In this document: positions 13,301 through 23,763 of the stretch, piece after piece | How positions within the stretch are numbered: position 1 is the stretch's first letter | Layout of the letters: every line of letters begins with the position of its first letter | Origin: Hypomesus transpacificus | Lineage: Eukaryota; Chordata; Actinopteri; Osmeriformes; Osmeridae | DNA: 64,000 nucleotides | Direction: 5' to 3' | Assembly (NCBI RefSeq): GCF_021917145.1 | Contig: NC_061082.1 | Coordinates: forward strand, 18,842,413 to 18,906,412 | Notes under the pieces: generated by a model | The model's input: the letters and a program-made list of their open reading frames with translations, nothing else | Database searches by the model: none | Told to the model about the DNA's origin: nothing | Made by a program: the position numbers and the translations under genes

Positions 13301-16300
13301 AAATCCAGTTAAAGTCACCTTCAGGGTAATGCGGCCCCTCTTTATGGCATGCAGAATCCAAGGGGCCCAGGGGAGCAGTCACGACAGAGGGGAGTAAATC
13401 TCGGCCGCATCCGCAAAGTTGTGCTGACAATCGGAACAGCTCACCTCTGACAGATCTGCTGGTCGGGAGCCAGGAAAGGGGCCATGATTAGAGAGCGGGA
13501 AACGACATCATTGAGAGAGAAAAAAGTGCATCGCGGTTCCTCCCGTCCGCCCACACACCCCTCTCCTCGGAGTGTTTGCTGGGGCCTTCCTGCTGGAGGG
13601 TGTGGGAGCTGTCACTGCAGGGATGGGAGGGTCACATGGGCCTCTCACGCCGCCAGAGCCCCGGAGATCTGAGGGGATGTCATCACCCGTCAGATGACCA
13701 AAATGAGACCTGGAGATCTGAGGGGATGTCGTCACCCGTCAGATGACCAAACTGAGACCTGGAGATCTGAGGGGATGTCGTCACCCGTCAGATGACCAAA
13801 CTGAGACCTGGGCCACATTCCGGTTTCAGGAAAACGACGCTGGGAGACGGAATACTGATGATAAAGATAAAAGATGAAGATGTGTTTGGTCTTTCCACCT
13901 CCGCTCGTGCTGTACGACCAGGGGCCTTGGGCCAGGGGCCAGGGGCCAGGGGCCTGGGGCCTGGGGTGGGTGTGTTAGTGTGGGTCGGGGGGATGCCTGG
14001 AGAGAAGGTCATCCTTAGATAGGGCCTCTGCCGACACACAGATCCACGTCGGTGTTAATGTCAGACTCAAGATGGCCGAGCGGGCTGTAAATGTGTGTGT
14101 GTGTTTGTCCGCGGGTGAGACCATAAGGGCGTGTTTGGGTTTGTGTGTGTGTTAGGGTGTGTGTGTTGTGTGTCCAGGGATGTGTGTGTGTGTGTGTCGT
14201 GTGTCCAGGGGTGTGTGTGTGTGTGTCCAGGGATGTGTGTGTGTGTGTGTGTGAGAGCGCGTCTCAGTGCGGTCTCCTGTGTGAGCGTGTTATTGAGTGC
14301 TGTTGTCCGTCTCCTCTGGCAGAGTGAAGTCACCCTCCTGAGGAACGAGGTGTCCCAGCTGAAGCAGCTCCTCCTGGCCCATAAAGATTGCCCTGTAACC
14401 GCCATGCAGAAGAAATCTGCCTATCACAGTGAGTAATGTCCCATTATCCTCCGCCCGCTGCTGCCCGTGAAATACGTCCTAAATGGCCGCCAGCGCGTCT
14501 CTCCCCCCGCTCTCCCCTCACTCTGCCTGATCAATGGAGACATTACGCTGCCCTCCCATTCAGAAACTTGGGAGTAGAACTATTCATACTCCACATCTTC
14601 TGAGACGAGTCGCGTGCCTGTCATTTGGGCGTGTTCCGTGTAAACCCGTATTTTTCCATTTGAGATTGATTTCGACTTTCTTCCCTGTCATTTTCCTGGC
14701 GTGGGGTTGCGCACATGCCATTCAACCCACCCGACCATCGATCACCGCAAGCCGACAATCGATCGGCGAGCCCCATTTGTGCGATGTTAGAGACCGATAT
14801 GAATACCCCCTGCTGGCTAGGGAGAAGCAGGGAACAGCGTACCAACAGTTGTAAAATAACAACAACAAAAAACAAAGCTTGTCTCCGACAACATGGCCTA
14901 TCTTCAGAGCGCGCTTTCCCTCCGTCAGAACTGACACCCCCACGCTGTGGAGAAGCATCTGCAATTAAAACATTGCGTCTTCAACTTAACGTTAATGACG
15001 CCTTCAGGATCCGCCCCCCCAATCTGGGGAGACAGAGCGGGCCATATGCACCGTCTCCATCCGCATGTCCCTGTTGCCGGTCACGTGAGTGAGGGAGGGA
15101 GCGGGCCGTTTTGCCGCCGCCGCCCCTGCCCGCGGTCGAAAGGACCGGCTACCGGCTGTTCCTCATCTTAAGACGAGGTGGAAGCATGTTTGAATTCCTT
15201 GAATTCTTTCGCACCCTTAGACCTCGGTGATGGATGATCCCCATGCGAGAGTTGAGGACACGCAGCCTCATCCACTTGTCCTGTGACCTGGAGGGGAGGG
15301 GGGGCATGGTTGAGGAAGGGAGAGCAGGGTTGAAAGGCTACTCGGACAGCACCTCCACGAGGCAGACCAAGACATAACTCCATCATGTCCCCCTCTCCAC
15401 CCCCCCCCTCCATCCCTGCCGGCCGCCCTGCGCCTGGCGTCCTCCAGCCCAGACGCTGCGAGGGGCAGGTGGGATGAAATCACCCGTCCTTGCCCTCCAA
15501 ACACGCCAGGCCGGGCTTCCTCTTGGCAGGCCGAACCTTCCATCTGCTCGTGGCGGAGAATCACATCAGAAAGAGGAGGGGGGGGTGGGGGGGGGTAACC
15601 AGGGTAACGGGCTACGCTAGGCTGCGACGCCGCTTCACACAGCCCCTGCCTTCCTTCCGCTCCTGTGCTTAACGCTATTAGGGGTGATAATATTCACTCG
15701 CACGCAGAACCCAACCCCAGGCACATTTACTCTGGAGGCGACCTTCAGCGGGGAGAGATGGCAGGTCGGTTTACGGGGGCAGGGTGGGGGGCTGACATTA
15801 ACTTGCACTAAATCGTCTGATCGACATCCGCTGGATCAGGACTCGGAGGCAGAACCCTTAAACCCGAGGCCTTTTAAATGCTCGTCGGCCCTTTTGCTAG
15901 AGCGTGTAGCTCGCAAATACCAAACGCAATCATTAATTAAGTGCCATTTCGACTGACTCCATATTATTACCAATATTAATGATCTCGATGGTCCTTATTC
16001 CTTTACGAGTCAAAGCCTTAAAGCAAGGTTTTTTTGTGTGTGTGTGTGTTTTTGTTTTTTTCACCGCGATCCAATTAATTCAATGCAGCTGACTAACAGC
16101 TGCTGGCATTTCGACTCCAAATCTTGCCTCCTTTCCAGTGTGAGCATCATTAAAATCAGGTGCTGTAATCATCTGTCGCTGCAGTAGTTGGCAAGGTAAC
16201 AAGACACAAATGGGGGGGGGCAGAGGGGCGTCTGAAACACTGCCACATGCCCCGGAAAGTACGGCACATACATGACATGGGCTTCAACTGACTTTGGAGA

Positions 16301-17131
16301 GAAACAGTTTTAACAGGATGGGGATTATATCGCCCGTATGCTAGTCTTGGATACGTTTGTTGACTTCCAATCACAGCATCTGAAATTCTCGTGGCCAAAT
16401 GTGAAAGCCCTAGCTCACGATGACTCATAGTTAGTCTCCCGTACAGCATGAACTACAGTATCCATTCCCAGCGCTAGAATGTTCCAGAGAAGGTACTTCT
16501 AGAAGTAGTTTGATTGTGTTTTGAAGATTTATCAGTCGGAGAAATTAAGACATTTAAATTGAGATGTTGTGCAGGGAAGTTGTCCCAACACCTTGGGTGG
16601 GTCCTGTGTTGATCTCCCTGTGACTGTGTTGATCTCCCTGTGACTGTGTTGATCTCCCTGTGACTGTGTTGATCTCCCTGTGACTGTGTTGATCTCCCTG
16701 TGATTGTGTTGATGTGACTGTGTTGATCTCCATGTGACTGTGTTGATGTGACTGTGTTGATCTCCCTGTGCCTGTGTTGATCTCCCTGTGCCTGTGTTGA
16801 TCTCCCTGTGCCTGTGTTGATCTCCCTGTGCCTGTGTTGATCTCTCTGTGCCTGTGTTGATCTCTCTGTGCCTGTGTTGATCTCCCTGTGCCTGTGTTGA
16901 TCTCCCTGTGCCTGTGTCCTCTCAGCAGCAGAGCGTGAGGACAGCTGTGAGGACATGTCCATCCCAGGCAGTCCCCTGGAGGAGGCCATCCAGCACAGCT
17001 CCGTCAGCACCTCCAACGGGGTCAGCTCCTCCTCCCTGACCCCCGGAGGCCCCGCCCCCGCCGCCGAGCAGAGCACAGCGGAGGCCGAGCCACAAGGGGG
17101 CGGGGCTCAGTCCCAGCCCTCAGGAAGCTGA
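10110..17131 (+). CDS. atf2: ATF2, cyclic AMP-dependent transcription factor 2 (3' part of gene)
   Basis: Encodes the C-terminal half of ATF2, a nuclear bZIP factor that binds CRE/AP-1-type sites as a homodimer or with JUN and is activated by JNK/p38. Four coding exons are visible: 10110-10326 (Pro-rich linker), 10533-10715 (basic region), 14323-14428 (leucine zipper) and 16926-17131 (C terminus). The motifs GRRRRAAGEDPDEKRRK, RNRAAASRCRQKRKVW, the zipper SEVTLLRNEVSQLKQLLL, AHKDCPVTAMQKKS, EAIQHSSVSTSNGVS and the terminal QSQPSGS match vertebrate ATF2, including the end that separates it from ATF7 and CREB5. Synteny with chn1 and chrna1 supports the call. The N-terminal zinc finger and transactivation exons are not seen; they lie upstream of the window, in the N gap, or were missed. 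The two GC-rich exons show reading-frame anomalies in C runs, most simply assembly error. Confidence 0.93.
10533..10715 (+). CDS. atf2: atf2 exon: bZIP basic region
   Basis: Encodes GRRRRAAGEDPDEKRRK and the DNA-contacting RNRAAASRCRQKRK, then KVWVQSLEKKAEDL and NGQLQ at a clean donor (cag|gtacac). There are two candidate acceptors. The one at 10506-10507 gives the conserved ASPA start but puts the basic region one base out of frame (67 nt to the EDPD codon). The one at 10531-10532 keeps phase 0 and reads HPPSTGGRRRR. I give the in-frame start. If the upstream acceptor is used, an extra C in the poly-C run would have to be an assembly error. Confidence 0.92.
12260..12942. repeat. Purine-only (GGAGGA/GAGAGG)n minisatellite tract
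   Basis: About 680 bp composed almost entirely of purines on the + strand (gaggaggggaggagagagg variants). It includes longer internal duplications: the block gagggaggaggaggacagga recurs near 12440 and 12550. Long Glu/Arg/Gly (+) and Ser/Pro/Leu (-) frames through it are composition artefacts. Confidence 0.95.
12962..13112. repeat. 23-bp minisatellite, about 6 copies
   Basis: The unit gagaggcagagaacaggg followed by ggctg repeats about six times, with one shorter copy (acggggctg). It directly follows the purine tract in the atf2 intron. Confidence 0.93.
13663..13809. repeat. 49-bp tandem repeat, 3 copies
   Basis: Three near-identical 49-bp copies beginning ggagatctgaggggatgtc and ending atgagacct or ctgagacct. 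Differences are single bases, so the duplication looks recent. Confidence 0.93.
14088..14258. repeat. GT microsatellite with interspersed gtccaggg
   Basis: (TG)n blocks alternate with a gtgtccaggg(a/g)tg spacer three times, forming a composite micro/minisatellite about 65 bp before the zipper-exon acceptor. Confidence 0.9.
14323..14428 (+). CDS. atf2: atf2 exon: leucine zipper
   Basis: The acceptor cctctggcag and donor caca|gtgagt flank 106 nt that read SEVTLLRNEVSQLKQLLL, AHKDCPVTAMQKKSAYH, the ATF2 heptad region and the conserved segment after it. It starts in phase 0, contiguous with NGQLQ of the previous exon, and ends with one base of a split codon completed by the last exon. Confidence 0.96.
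14429..16925. other. Last atf2 intron
   Basis: Mostly single-copy DNA without a recognised exon. It carries G-runs (about 15576-15595, 16212-16220), a (TG)n tract at 16037-16048 and, at its 3' end, a 20-bp minisatellite running almost to the acceptor. Confidence 0.75.
16603..16918. repeat. 20-bp minisatellite abutting the atf2 terminal-exon acceptor
   Basis: About 16 copies of tgactgtgttgatctccctg, changing to the tgcctgtgttgatctccctg subtype in the right half, with two truncated copies (gtgttgatgtgac) in the middle. The array ends about 7 bp before the splice acceptor ctctcag at 16925, so the repeat itself supplies much of the pyrimidine-rich sequence before the last exon. Confidence 0.95.
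16926..17131 (+). CDS. atf2: atf2 terminal coding exon
   Basis: Reads T-AEREDSCEDMSIPGSPLEE, then AIQHSSVSTSNGVSSSS and a Pro/Ala/Glu-rich stretch, ending GAQSQPSGS and tga at 17129-17131. The conserved EAIQHSSVSTSNGVSS block and the SQPSGS end identify ATF2. The segment between them is shorter and more Pro/Gly/Ala-rich than in mammals. Acceptor ag at 16924-16925 restores the codon split with the zipper exon (a|ca). Confidence 0.95.
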
Positions 17132-18910
17132 TTGGACGCAGCCTCGACACCTCTGCGGTTGGGGGCGGGTGGGGCGTGAGAGGGGAGGAGGGCTCTCCGC
17201 CGGCTCCAGACTGCACCTCCTCATCGTTTGGTTTCCGTTGCGTCCACCTTTATGTCCTTGAACGCAGCTCAGTTCCCTGAAAACGCAGTGGCCTGAGAGA
17301 CCTGGGTGAAGATCCAAGAGGCACTTTAAGTGTAACCGTGTAAATATGGTGTCGCAGTGTGAAACACGACGACTGTTTATGCTTTGTTGAATTTATTTAT
17401 TGATGTTTTTACATGTTATTTTCGATCAATCTATGTGATGTTGAAAAAGACCTTATCAAAGTGTGTTTTGGCTCAACTGACAGAAATGTTTTTTTGTATT
17501 ATTTTTTGTAAGCATTACATCTTTATGTTGGAAAAAATAGTAAGAAACGTTCACTTTTATTTCTGCCTTTTCCATTTTGCACATTCTGAGAGATGAAAGG
17601 TTTACCTTTTTAGTGTTTGACTGTTCACATGTTGAATACTGGCAGCTTTTAGTAGTAGGTTTGAATACAACTATCTCATGACAAGAACGTCTGTGGCCGA
17701 ATCAGAGTTTGAATTCACAGCTTTTTTTGTGAGCGAGTAGTTTGGCTGTGTCTGCCAGTAGCATGTGGTTTGAATGTTTGAAGTCACCTCCACTTGTAAA
17801 CTAGTCTTAAGGAGGAGCTTGATAAAAATTGTCTGGAATTTAACAAAAATACATTCCATCTGTAGACCGATTATTCCTGAAGCAGTGATTGTAGGATTGC
17901 AGTACGTTTTCCATAACTTAAACATGTCAATGTTAACTATGTACCATTAATGTGTCAAATTCCTCACAGATTTATTTGATACCATTCTTATTGATGTTTT
18001 TTTTTTTTTATAACACTTCTCTAGTAATGGTTATCATGTACATAAACGCTTGGTACATGAAAGATCATACTTTTGAATACGGTTTCTGCTGACGAGGTGA
18101 CATTTCTTTCGTGTTAGACTCAGAACCCACTTAAGGAGGCCTGTGTGTATGCAGTTTCTCCTTCGCATAGGTGCCAGTGACCGAGATGACATAATTGGGA
18201 AACATTGTAAATGACATTGTTAACATTGTGTGTTATCTATCCAGGTGTTCTGCGCATTGTTTTAAAGACAAGTTTAGATTGTGTGGTAGAGTCCTATTAG
18301 TAAGCTACCTTTATGTTATCCGTAAGACCTTACCAGACCTTAAGATCCCTGAACAGGCCCGTCCAACCTGTACCTAAGGCCTCGTAATGCTTCACATCAT
18401 GATACAAAGATAATAGGAGTAGATCACGTTGCTGCTCCCTCAGTCTAAGAGAAACTAAATTAGGACGTCTCTTTAAGTTATACTACCACTTGTAAGCTTT
18501 GGGACATTTAGACCAAGAAGCGTAGGTTGCTCATCACACCATTGAATGGATTCGCCTTTTCTCTTTGCACTGGCTTACTACTGTGTAGTCTGAAGACATG
18601 CTGCTGTGTCCAAATCAGCCATTTCTGTTTCTTTTTGACGTGATTTCTTTTTTTCTTGTTATTTGCATGAGTAAATGATTCTCTGAGAGAATTAAACTGT
18701 TACGTAAATGCTTCAGCCGGATAAGTAACATCAGCCATGTTGTTTTTAATTGGTTTAGAAGTTTCTGGAAGGTTTTTGTCATTTGTTTTACCTCGGCTTT
18801 TCTGCTTCAAAGGGGTTTGACATTGTGTTGGTAGTCAACTTGTAACTTGTGAGAAAGTTCTGTATAAAATTCCATGAATTAGTTGTAATAAATCTTTTAA
18901 TATCTCTTGG
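17132..18910 (+). other. atf2: atf2 3'UTR
   Basis: About 1.75 kb of A/T-rich sequence without frames or repeats runs from the stop to a canonical aataaa at 18887-18892. Contiguity and the absence of any other gene on this strand suggest a long 3'UTR. Its extent is inferred. Confidence 0.7.
18887..18892 (+). promoter_or_regulatory. atf2: Polyadenylation signal (AATAAA) of atf2
   Basis: Canonical aataaa in agttgtaataaatc, followed after 20-40 bp by T-rich DNA (cattgtctccttgttctttt), which fits a downstream GU/U element. Confidence 0.65.
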
Positions 18911-19290
18911 AAGTTCATCATTGTCTCCTTGTTCTTTTGCCTTGTCTCTTATCAGCAGTGTAAGTTCTCAAAGCTACATTCTCACATTGTCATGTTATTG
19001 TTGGGCTCCTCTTAGACTGACGGGTTAACGCGACTGAATATTTTCTCATGGAGTGTGCTGCCACCTTGTGTAGGAGTTTATTTTTGTCCATATTCTGCTT
19101 TGAGCTTCAAGGAGTTCATACCCAGTATGCAACATGACAAAATACCAATCGGTAAAGTACTGTATATTTAATCGAAACTACTAACAAAAAGAACGTCGTA
19201 TAAAAGATGCTCGAAGATTTTCGCCCCAAGCTACAGTAGTTCACAACCGGCTTGTCACACCACACGTTCATTCCAGATCAGGCAGTCAGG
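18911..19290. other. Short convergent intergenic region
   Basis: 380 bp between the ends of atf2 (+) and the LRR gene (-). It contains a reverse-strand aataaa (tttatt at 19077-19082) that could end the LRR transcript about 210 bp after its stop codon. Nothing else is seen. Confidence 0.6.
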
Positions 19291-21380
19291 TTAATGAACG
19301 GGTGGCATGTCTATGGCATCCACATCATTGGGTACGTAGGTTCCCGTTTGGGAACTGTTGGTTTGAACGCCGGAGGCTCTGTCGGACGGTGGCATCCCCG
19401 CGCACAGGGCACAAGAGATGCTTCTGTTCTGGGAAAACACCAGGCTCAGAGCGCTGCTCCAGTGTCTTCTGAGCACGAACCATGTGTAGCCAATGAGAAC
19501 GAGGACGCCGAGGACAGCCAGAGTGTTCACGGCGGTGAGGTACATGGTCACGGTGACGGGCTCGGGGCCTGGGAGAGGCTCGGCCGCGGTGATGAGGCCG
19601 AGGCAGAGGTCGCGAGAGGCCACGTGGCACACTTGGTCCTGGACCACACTCTCCACACACACAAAGTAAGGCGTGGAGGGTTGCAGCTCACACAGTTTAC
19701 AAACCGTGCCCTGTCTGACGTTGACAAACCGACTGAACTTCCCCCTGGTGCTAAACCGGTCATACATGACCCTGAAATACACGTTTTGCGTGTCGCGTTT
19801 GGTCAAACTCCAGCTGATAACCGCAGAAGTGGAGGTGACGGATCCCGAGGAGACATTTACGATGACCTCATGATTGTAAACGCAAGCAGGGGTCTCCTTT
19901 CCGGAAAAATCTTTGGTTGACGTTATGGTTTGCGTAGGTATTGATTTGGCCATTTTACTTCCTGTTGGCAGAACTCTAACTCCAGATGTATTGTGGAGTC
20001 GCTGTGACTCTGAAATGTCACGCTTGTGAGCGTTCCTGATGATGACGTCTGGTGCAGGTATGTACCCTTCCCCCTGCTTCTGCGTGTCCTCCATGTTGAC
20101 GACGTTGGGCTCTGACAGCCATGTTGCGTCGTCGATGACAGTTGGTCCGCAATTGACTTGCGGCAGCGCATGGCTGCACATCCTGTCGGTGCCGCGGATC
20201 AACGCGCTGCTTATGGCGCCCAGGTACTGGCCTCTCAAGAGTTCAGGCTGAGAGCACCTCACCAACACACGGGGACGTCTGTCAGCACCGCCCTCAAGCC
20301 ATCTCTTTAGGCAAAGTACGCTGCAGCTGCAGTCCCATGGGTTCTCATTCAAGTTGAGAGATGACAGCTGAGACCTGCTATCAAACGCCCTTGGATCTAA
20401 GAGGGAGAGCCTGTTCCGGTTCAGCTTTACAACTCTGAGGTGTTTCAGATCTGCGAAAGCAGACTCCTCGATGGTGGAGATTAAATTGTCACTGAGGTCA
20501 ATCTCCCTGATTTGTGCACAGTGACTGAAGGTGTACCTCCCAATCCTCCGAATATGATTTCCATTCAGCTTCAACAGCTCCAGGTTTGATAAGTGGGTGA
20601 AGGTGTGCAGGTCAGTCTTTGACAGGATGTTGTTGCTCACAGACAGAGCCTTTAATGCCACCTGGGATTTGAACTGTGTGTTTTTGATTTGCATCCTAAC
20701 ATTAAAACTCGAGACAAGATCCTGCAGCGGGGAAACTGGTTTAAAAACATTGTTTGGTAAGCATGATAACATGTTTCCAGATATATTTAGCTCATGTAAC
20801 TGTCGAAGGCCTCTAAAAGTATTTCTTGTCAGTGACCTGATTTGATTATTTTCCAGGTAAAGAGTTTCAAGTGATTCCATCCCAGAAAAAATCCCTGGAG
20901 GCAAAAACGTAAGACAATTGCCACTCAGTCTCAGTATTCTCAGATTAGACAAACCATCAAATGCACCCAGTTGTATTTCACTAATTTGGTTTCCATGCAA
21001 ATCCAAGGACAGTAGATTGGTCAGTCGTGTAAAAGCCTGTTATGAGACAAGATCCTGTTATTCCCCAGAAGAAGATCTGTGAGGCCACTTAGAGAGGAGA
21101 GTGATCCATGATGAATAAAACTGATCCGGTTGAACCGAAGATCCAGACAGGTTAGATTGGGATAGTGCAGAAAATCCTGAGTTTGAACTCTGCCAATGGA
21201 GTTATGAGCCAAACATAAGGTTTTTATAGTTGAACCCGACTCAAGAACTCGGGGAACGTGGGTAAATCCGTGACCTAACAACATTAATGCTTCATCATTG
21301 GATTTACAGAGAACAGGAAACGTAGTCGATGACACTGTGAGAAGAAAAACGTATAAAAGACACAAATTCATAATCCTCAT
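19291..21380 (-). CDS. Single-exon LRR-FN3 type I transmembrane protein (one apparent frameshift)
   Basis: Starts at the atg at 21380 with a hydrophobic signal peptide (MRIMNLCLLYVFLLTVSS). About ten leucine-rich repeats follow (for example LRILRLSGNCLTFLPPGIF, LETLYLENNQI), then an LRRCT cap (NPWDCSCSVLCLKRW, about 20305-20352) and a linker. A fibronectin-III-like domain (VISWSLTKRD to PSTPYFVCVESV) lies at about 19650-19900, then one membrane helix (about 19486-19552) and a roughly 60-residue tail ending DAIDMPPVH. Total is about 696 codons. Between 21006 and 21030 the frame changes by one base inside an LRR: NNRILSHN is followed, one base out of frame, by AFTRLTNLLSLDLHGNQ. Everything on both sides is intact, so this is either a 1-bp assembly error or a young inactivation. 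The architecture resembles TRIL or LRRC70-type surface proteins. I cannot assign an orthologue. It is convergent with atf2 and upstream of chn1. Confidence 0.85.
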
Positions 21381-21827
21381 TGTTCAGAAGACACTGTCAA
21401 GTGACCAGAAGTCTGTCTAATGATGCCACTTACTGGAAGAGAAGTACCTTTTCTCATCTTCTGCTAACAGGAAGGACAGTTAATTAGGCATTTCCTGCAA
21501 TGTGTTATTCCAATCTCCCTACACAAACTGTTTACAGAGAAAAACTGTATGTTGTAGTTATTTACCCATTTAATCATAGATTTCACATTAAAACTGTTTA
21601 TAATGTTATCAACTGCAAATAGAGTGACCAGACTGAACTTTTGTGTGGGGTTCATATTTGTGTTACATTCATTTTATTGTGTTATACAAAATTATTGTAG
21701 TTTTAAAACAATACAGCCCAAAGATTTCCTGTACAATAACCCCTCAAATTGTACTCTGTGGACCAGACCAATCTCCCAGCTCAGGGTTGTGTTGCTCTGG
21801 AAGGTGTGTCTGGCCATTCTACCAATC
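21381..21827. other. Upstream region of the LRR gene
   Basis: Single-copy A/T-rich DNA that would contain the LRR gene's promoter and 5'UTR. No TATA box or other motif stands out. Confidence 0.5.
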
Positions 21828-21981
21828 AGAGGCGCCGCCAGGAATTTTGGGCCCCATGAAAAAGAAAATATATATTTATATTTTTTGATCATTTCTATTA
21901 GTTTTTCTATTTTTTGGGGGCCCCTGTCAGTCAGGGGCCCTTAGAATCGTCCTAACTTTTCCCCCATATACGGCGCCCCTA
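21828..21981. mobile_element. Short hAT-like MITE (about 154 bp)
   Basis: The ends are near-inverted: the left end agaggcgccg and the right end cggcgcccct are complementary at most positions. The inside has a GC hairpin (gggggcccctg ... caggggccctt, 21915-21942). The flanks ctaccaatc (left) and ctcccaatc (right) match at 8 of 9 positions, consistent with an 8-9 bp hAT-type target duplication that has aged. There is no coding sequence. The boundaries are uncertain by 1-2 bp. Confidence 0.6.
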
Positions 21982-22085
21982 CTCCCAATCATACATATTT
22001 CCCTCCGGCGGGCCAATCACAACCGTTTATCTGAAAGGGGGCGGGTTTAAAAAGATGGCTCTTCAGAGAATGAGATGTCGTAGAG

Positions 22086-22276
22086 CAGGGGTGTCGAGCT
22101 CCGGTCCTCGAGGGCCGCTGTCCTGCATGTTTTAGATGTTTCCCTGATCCAGCTCACCTGATTCGAATGAATGGTCGTTATAACAACCCTTTTAATTGAA
22201 TCAGGTGTGTTGGAGCAGGGAAACATCTAAAACATGCAGGACAGCGGCCCTCGAGGACCGGAGTTCGACACCCCTG
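22086..22276. mobile_element. Palindromic hAT-type MITE (191 bp) with perfect 8-bp TSD
   Basis: Begins caggggtgtcgagctccggt and ends with its complement accggagttcgacacccctg. The terminal inverted repeats extend about 60 bp with a single mismatch, so the element can fold into a long hairpin. Flanking 8-bp duplications tcgtagag are identical (22078-22085 and 22277-22284). The CAGGGGTG ends and 8-bp TSD are typical of non-autonomous hAT elements common in fish. It has no open frame, and the perfect TSD and arms suggest recent insertion. Confidence 0.93.
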
Positions 22277-22284
22277 TCGTAGAG

Positions 22285-23763
22285 CAACAATGTTGGTTCG
22301 CATTTGTTACTAAACAGTTTGAATGACGAATTTTTCGGATTTTGTGTTGAAAATAGCATCTGATATTTACATAGATAACCGACATTCTTCTCTTGAATTC
22401 TATAACAAAGAAAGTAAAATGTGAGACTTCTGTCTCTCCTTCGTTTGGTTGCGATATAAAGTCGAAATCCTTCACGCTTTGAATCGCGCGCCCTCCCCCG
22501 AGGGGGTGCCAATCCAGACATGCATCGGGTGATAAACATCGGACTCAGACCCAATACTGTTTGGACCAAACCAGTCATTTTCGACCTGACCTTTGGTTAG
22601 CAAGGTGGCCAAGAGATAGGAGTTGCACCAAGGGCTAACATATTTTATGAGTTGTGTCTTCATGTGCAGTGTGCAGGCGAATACAAAATACTCCAACCAG
22701 CAGATCTTAAATTGCAGCAGTGTCCTAATTCAGGGTGACCAGATTTGAGTGTGTGTGTGTGTGTGGGGGGGGGATTGCATGCCGCACAATCTGATCAAAA
22801 TGATCGTATTTGGAGGATAATTAACGTGCATCTGGCAACACTGAGAAGGCAGTCGACTACTGACAGTTCACTGTACAGTCATGTACAGTAACTGCGGGTA
22901 AAATAGGACGTCTGGTCACCCTACCTACCACACGACGCAAAACGAACGACGCTGCAGTTGCACTATACTGCCTGCACTAGTGTAGAACTTCCACCAGGAG
23001 ACGACACATCCACATCCAATGAAAGATGTATGGGTTTCATATTTAAAACTACTGCATGTGTCTACTTTTATTTATTCTTAATATGCTCGGACATATTGTG
23101 CGTTTTTTCACAAACTATGATTTCATAAATTATGAGTTCAATATGTTTGTCTTTTTTTTTCTACTTCTTATTAGCTATTGTATACAAGCCAATAATATAT
23201 TACATTGTTGTCTCATACACTGAGGTAGAAATATGGGAGTTGGGAATTGGTTCCTTGCAGAATTGCTTTTGCTGAAAATGGTCATATGCATGCAAAGCTT
23301 ATGAAACCTCACTCAGTACTGTACAGTGAAAGCCTCACAGCCCCATTCTAGCATATCCGATTGGAGCTAGCTTTCATTAGCACATGATCAGAGAGCCAAA
23401 TGTTGATATGTAGGTCAAAGATTGCATGTGAATAACAATGACTTTCTTTGATTTACTTCTACTTTCCCAGGCTACAGTGGGGATGTTTATCCATATGCAC
23501 CTCATATTTGATGTAATTATCAAGTAAATCAACACAAATAAACATCATCAAGCCCATGACAGTCTCTCCCCCTTCATCAACCACCTCAAACTGCAGCTTA
23601 TTATCACTGATTGTTGCATTAATTACAAACCTTGAGGCAGGCCTAATGGCTGTGCATTATTCATTCCCTACGTGAGCTTCACTTTGATGTGGGTTGCAGC
23701 TGTGAACACGGAGAGCATCCATGCCTAGTGTTGAGCTGGCAGGCTGTCTCCACCCAGGCTCTC
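22285..23763. other. Intergenic, no gene seen
   Basis: A/T-rich single-copy DNA with a (GT)n and G-run at 22751-22773. No exon signal is supported. Confidence 0.6.

Larger units (their letters stand above)
10716..14322. other. atf2 intron with dense minisatellites
   Basis: The intron between the basic-region and zipper exons. Apart from the repeats listed separately it holds several G-runs (10740-10753, 11329-11342, 11433-11448, 11757-11770) and CpG-rich single-copy DNA at 10900-11300. No other exon is recognised. Confidence 0.75.

Noticed and set aside
16474-17076. 200-codon frame on the - strand rich in STQ/HR repeats
   Set aside because: Antisense reading of the 20-bp minisatellite and the terminal atf2 exon.
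10110-17131. ATF7 or CREB5 instead of ATF2
   Set aside because: The C terminus (EAIQHSSVSTSNGVS and QSQPSGS) and the adjacent chn1 and chrna1 genes fit ATF2.
19252-19920. 222-codon + strand frame
   Set aside because: Shadow of the LRR-FN3 coding sequence on the opposite strand.
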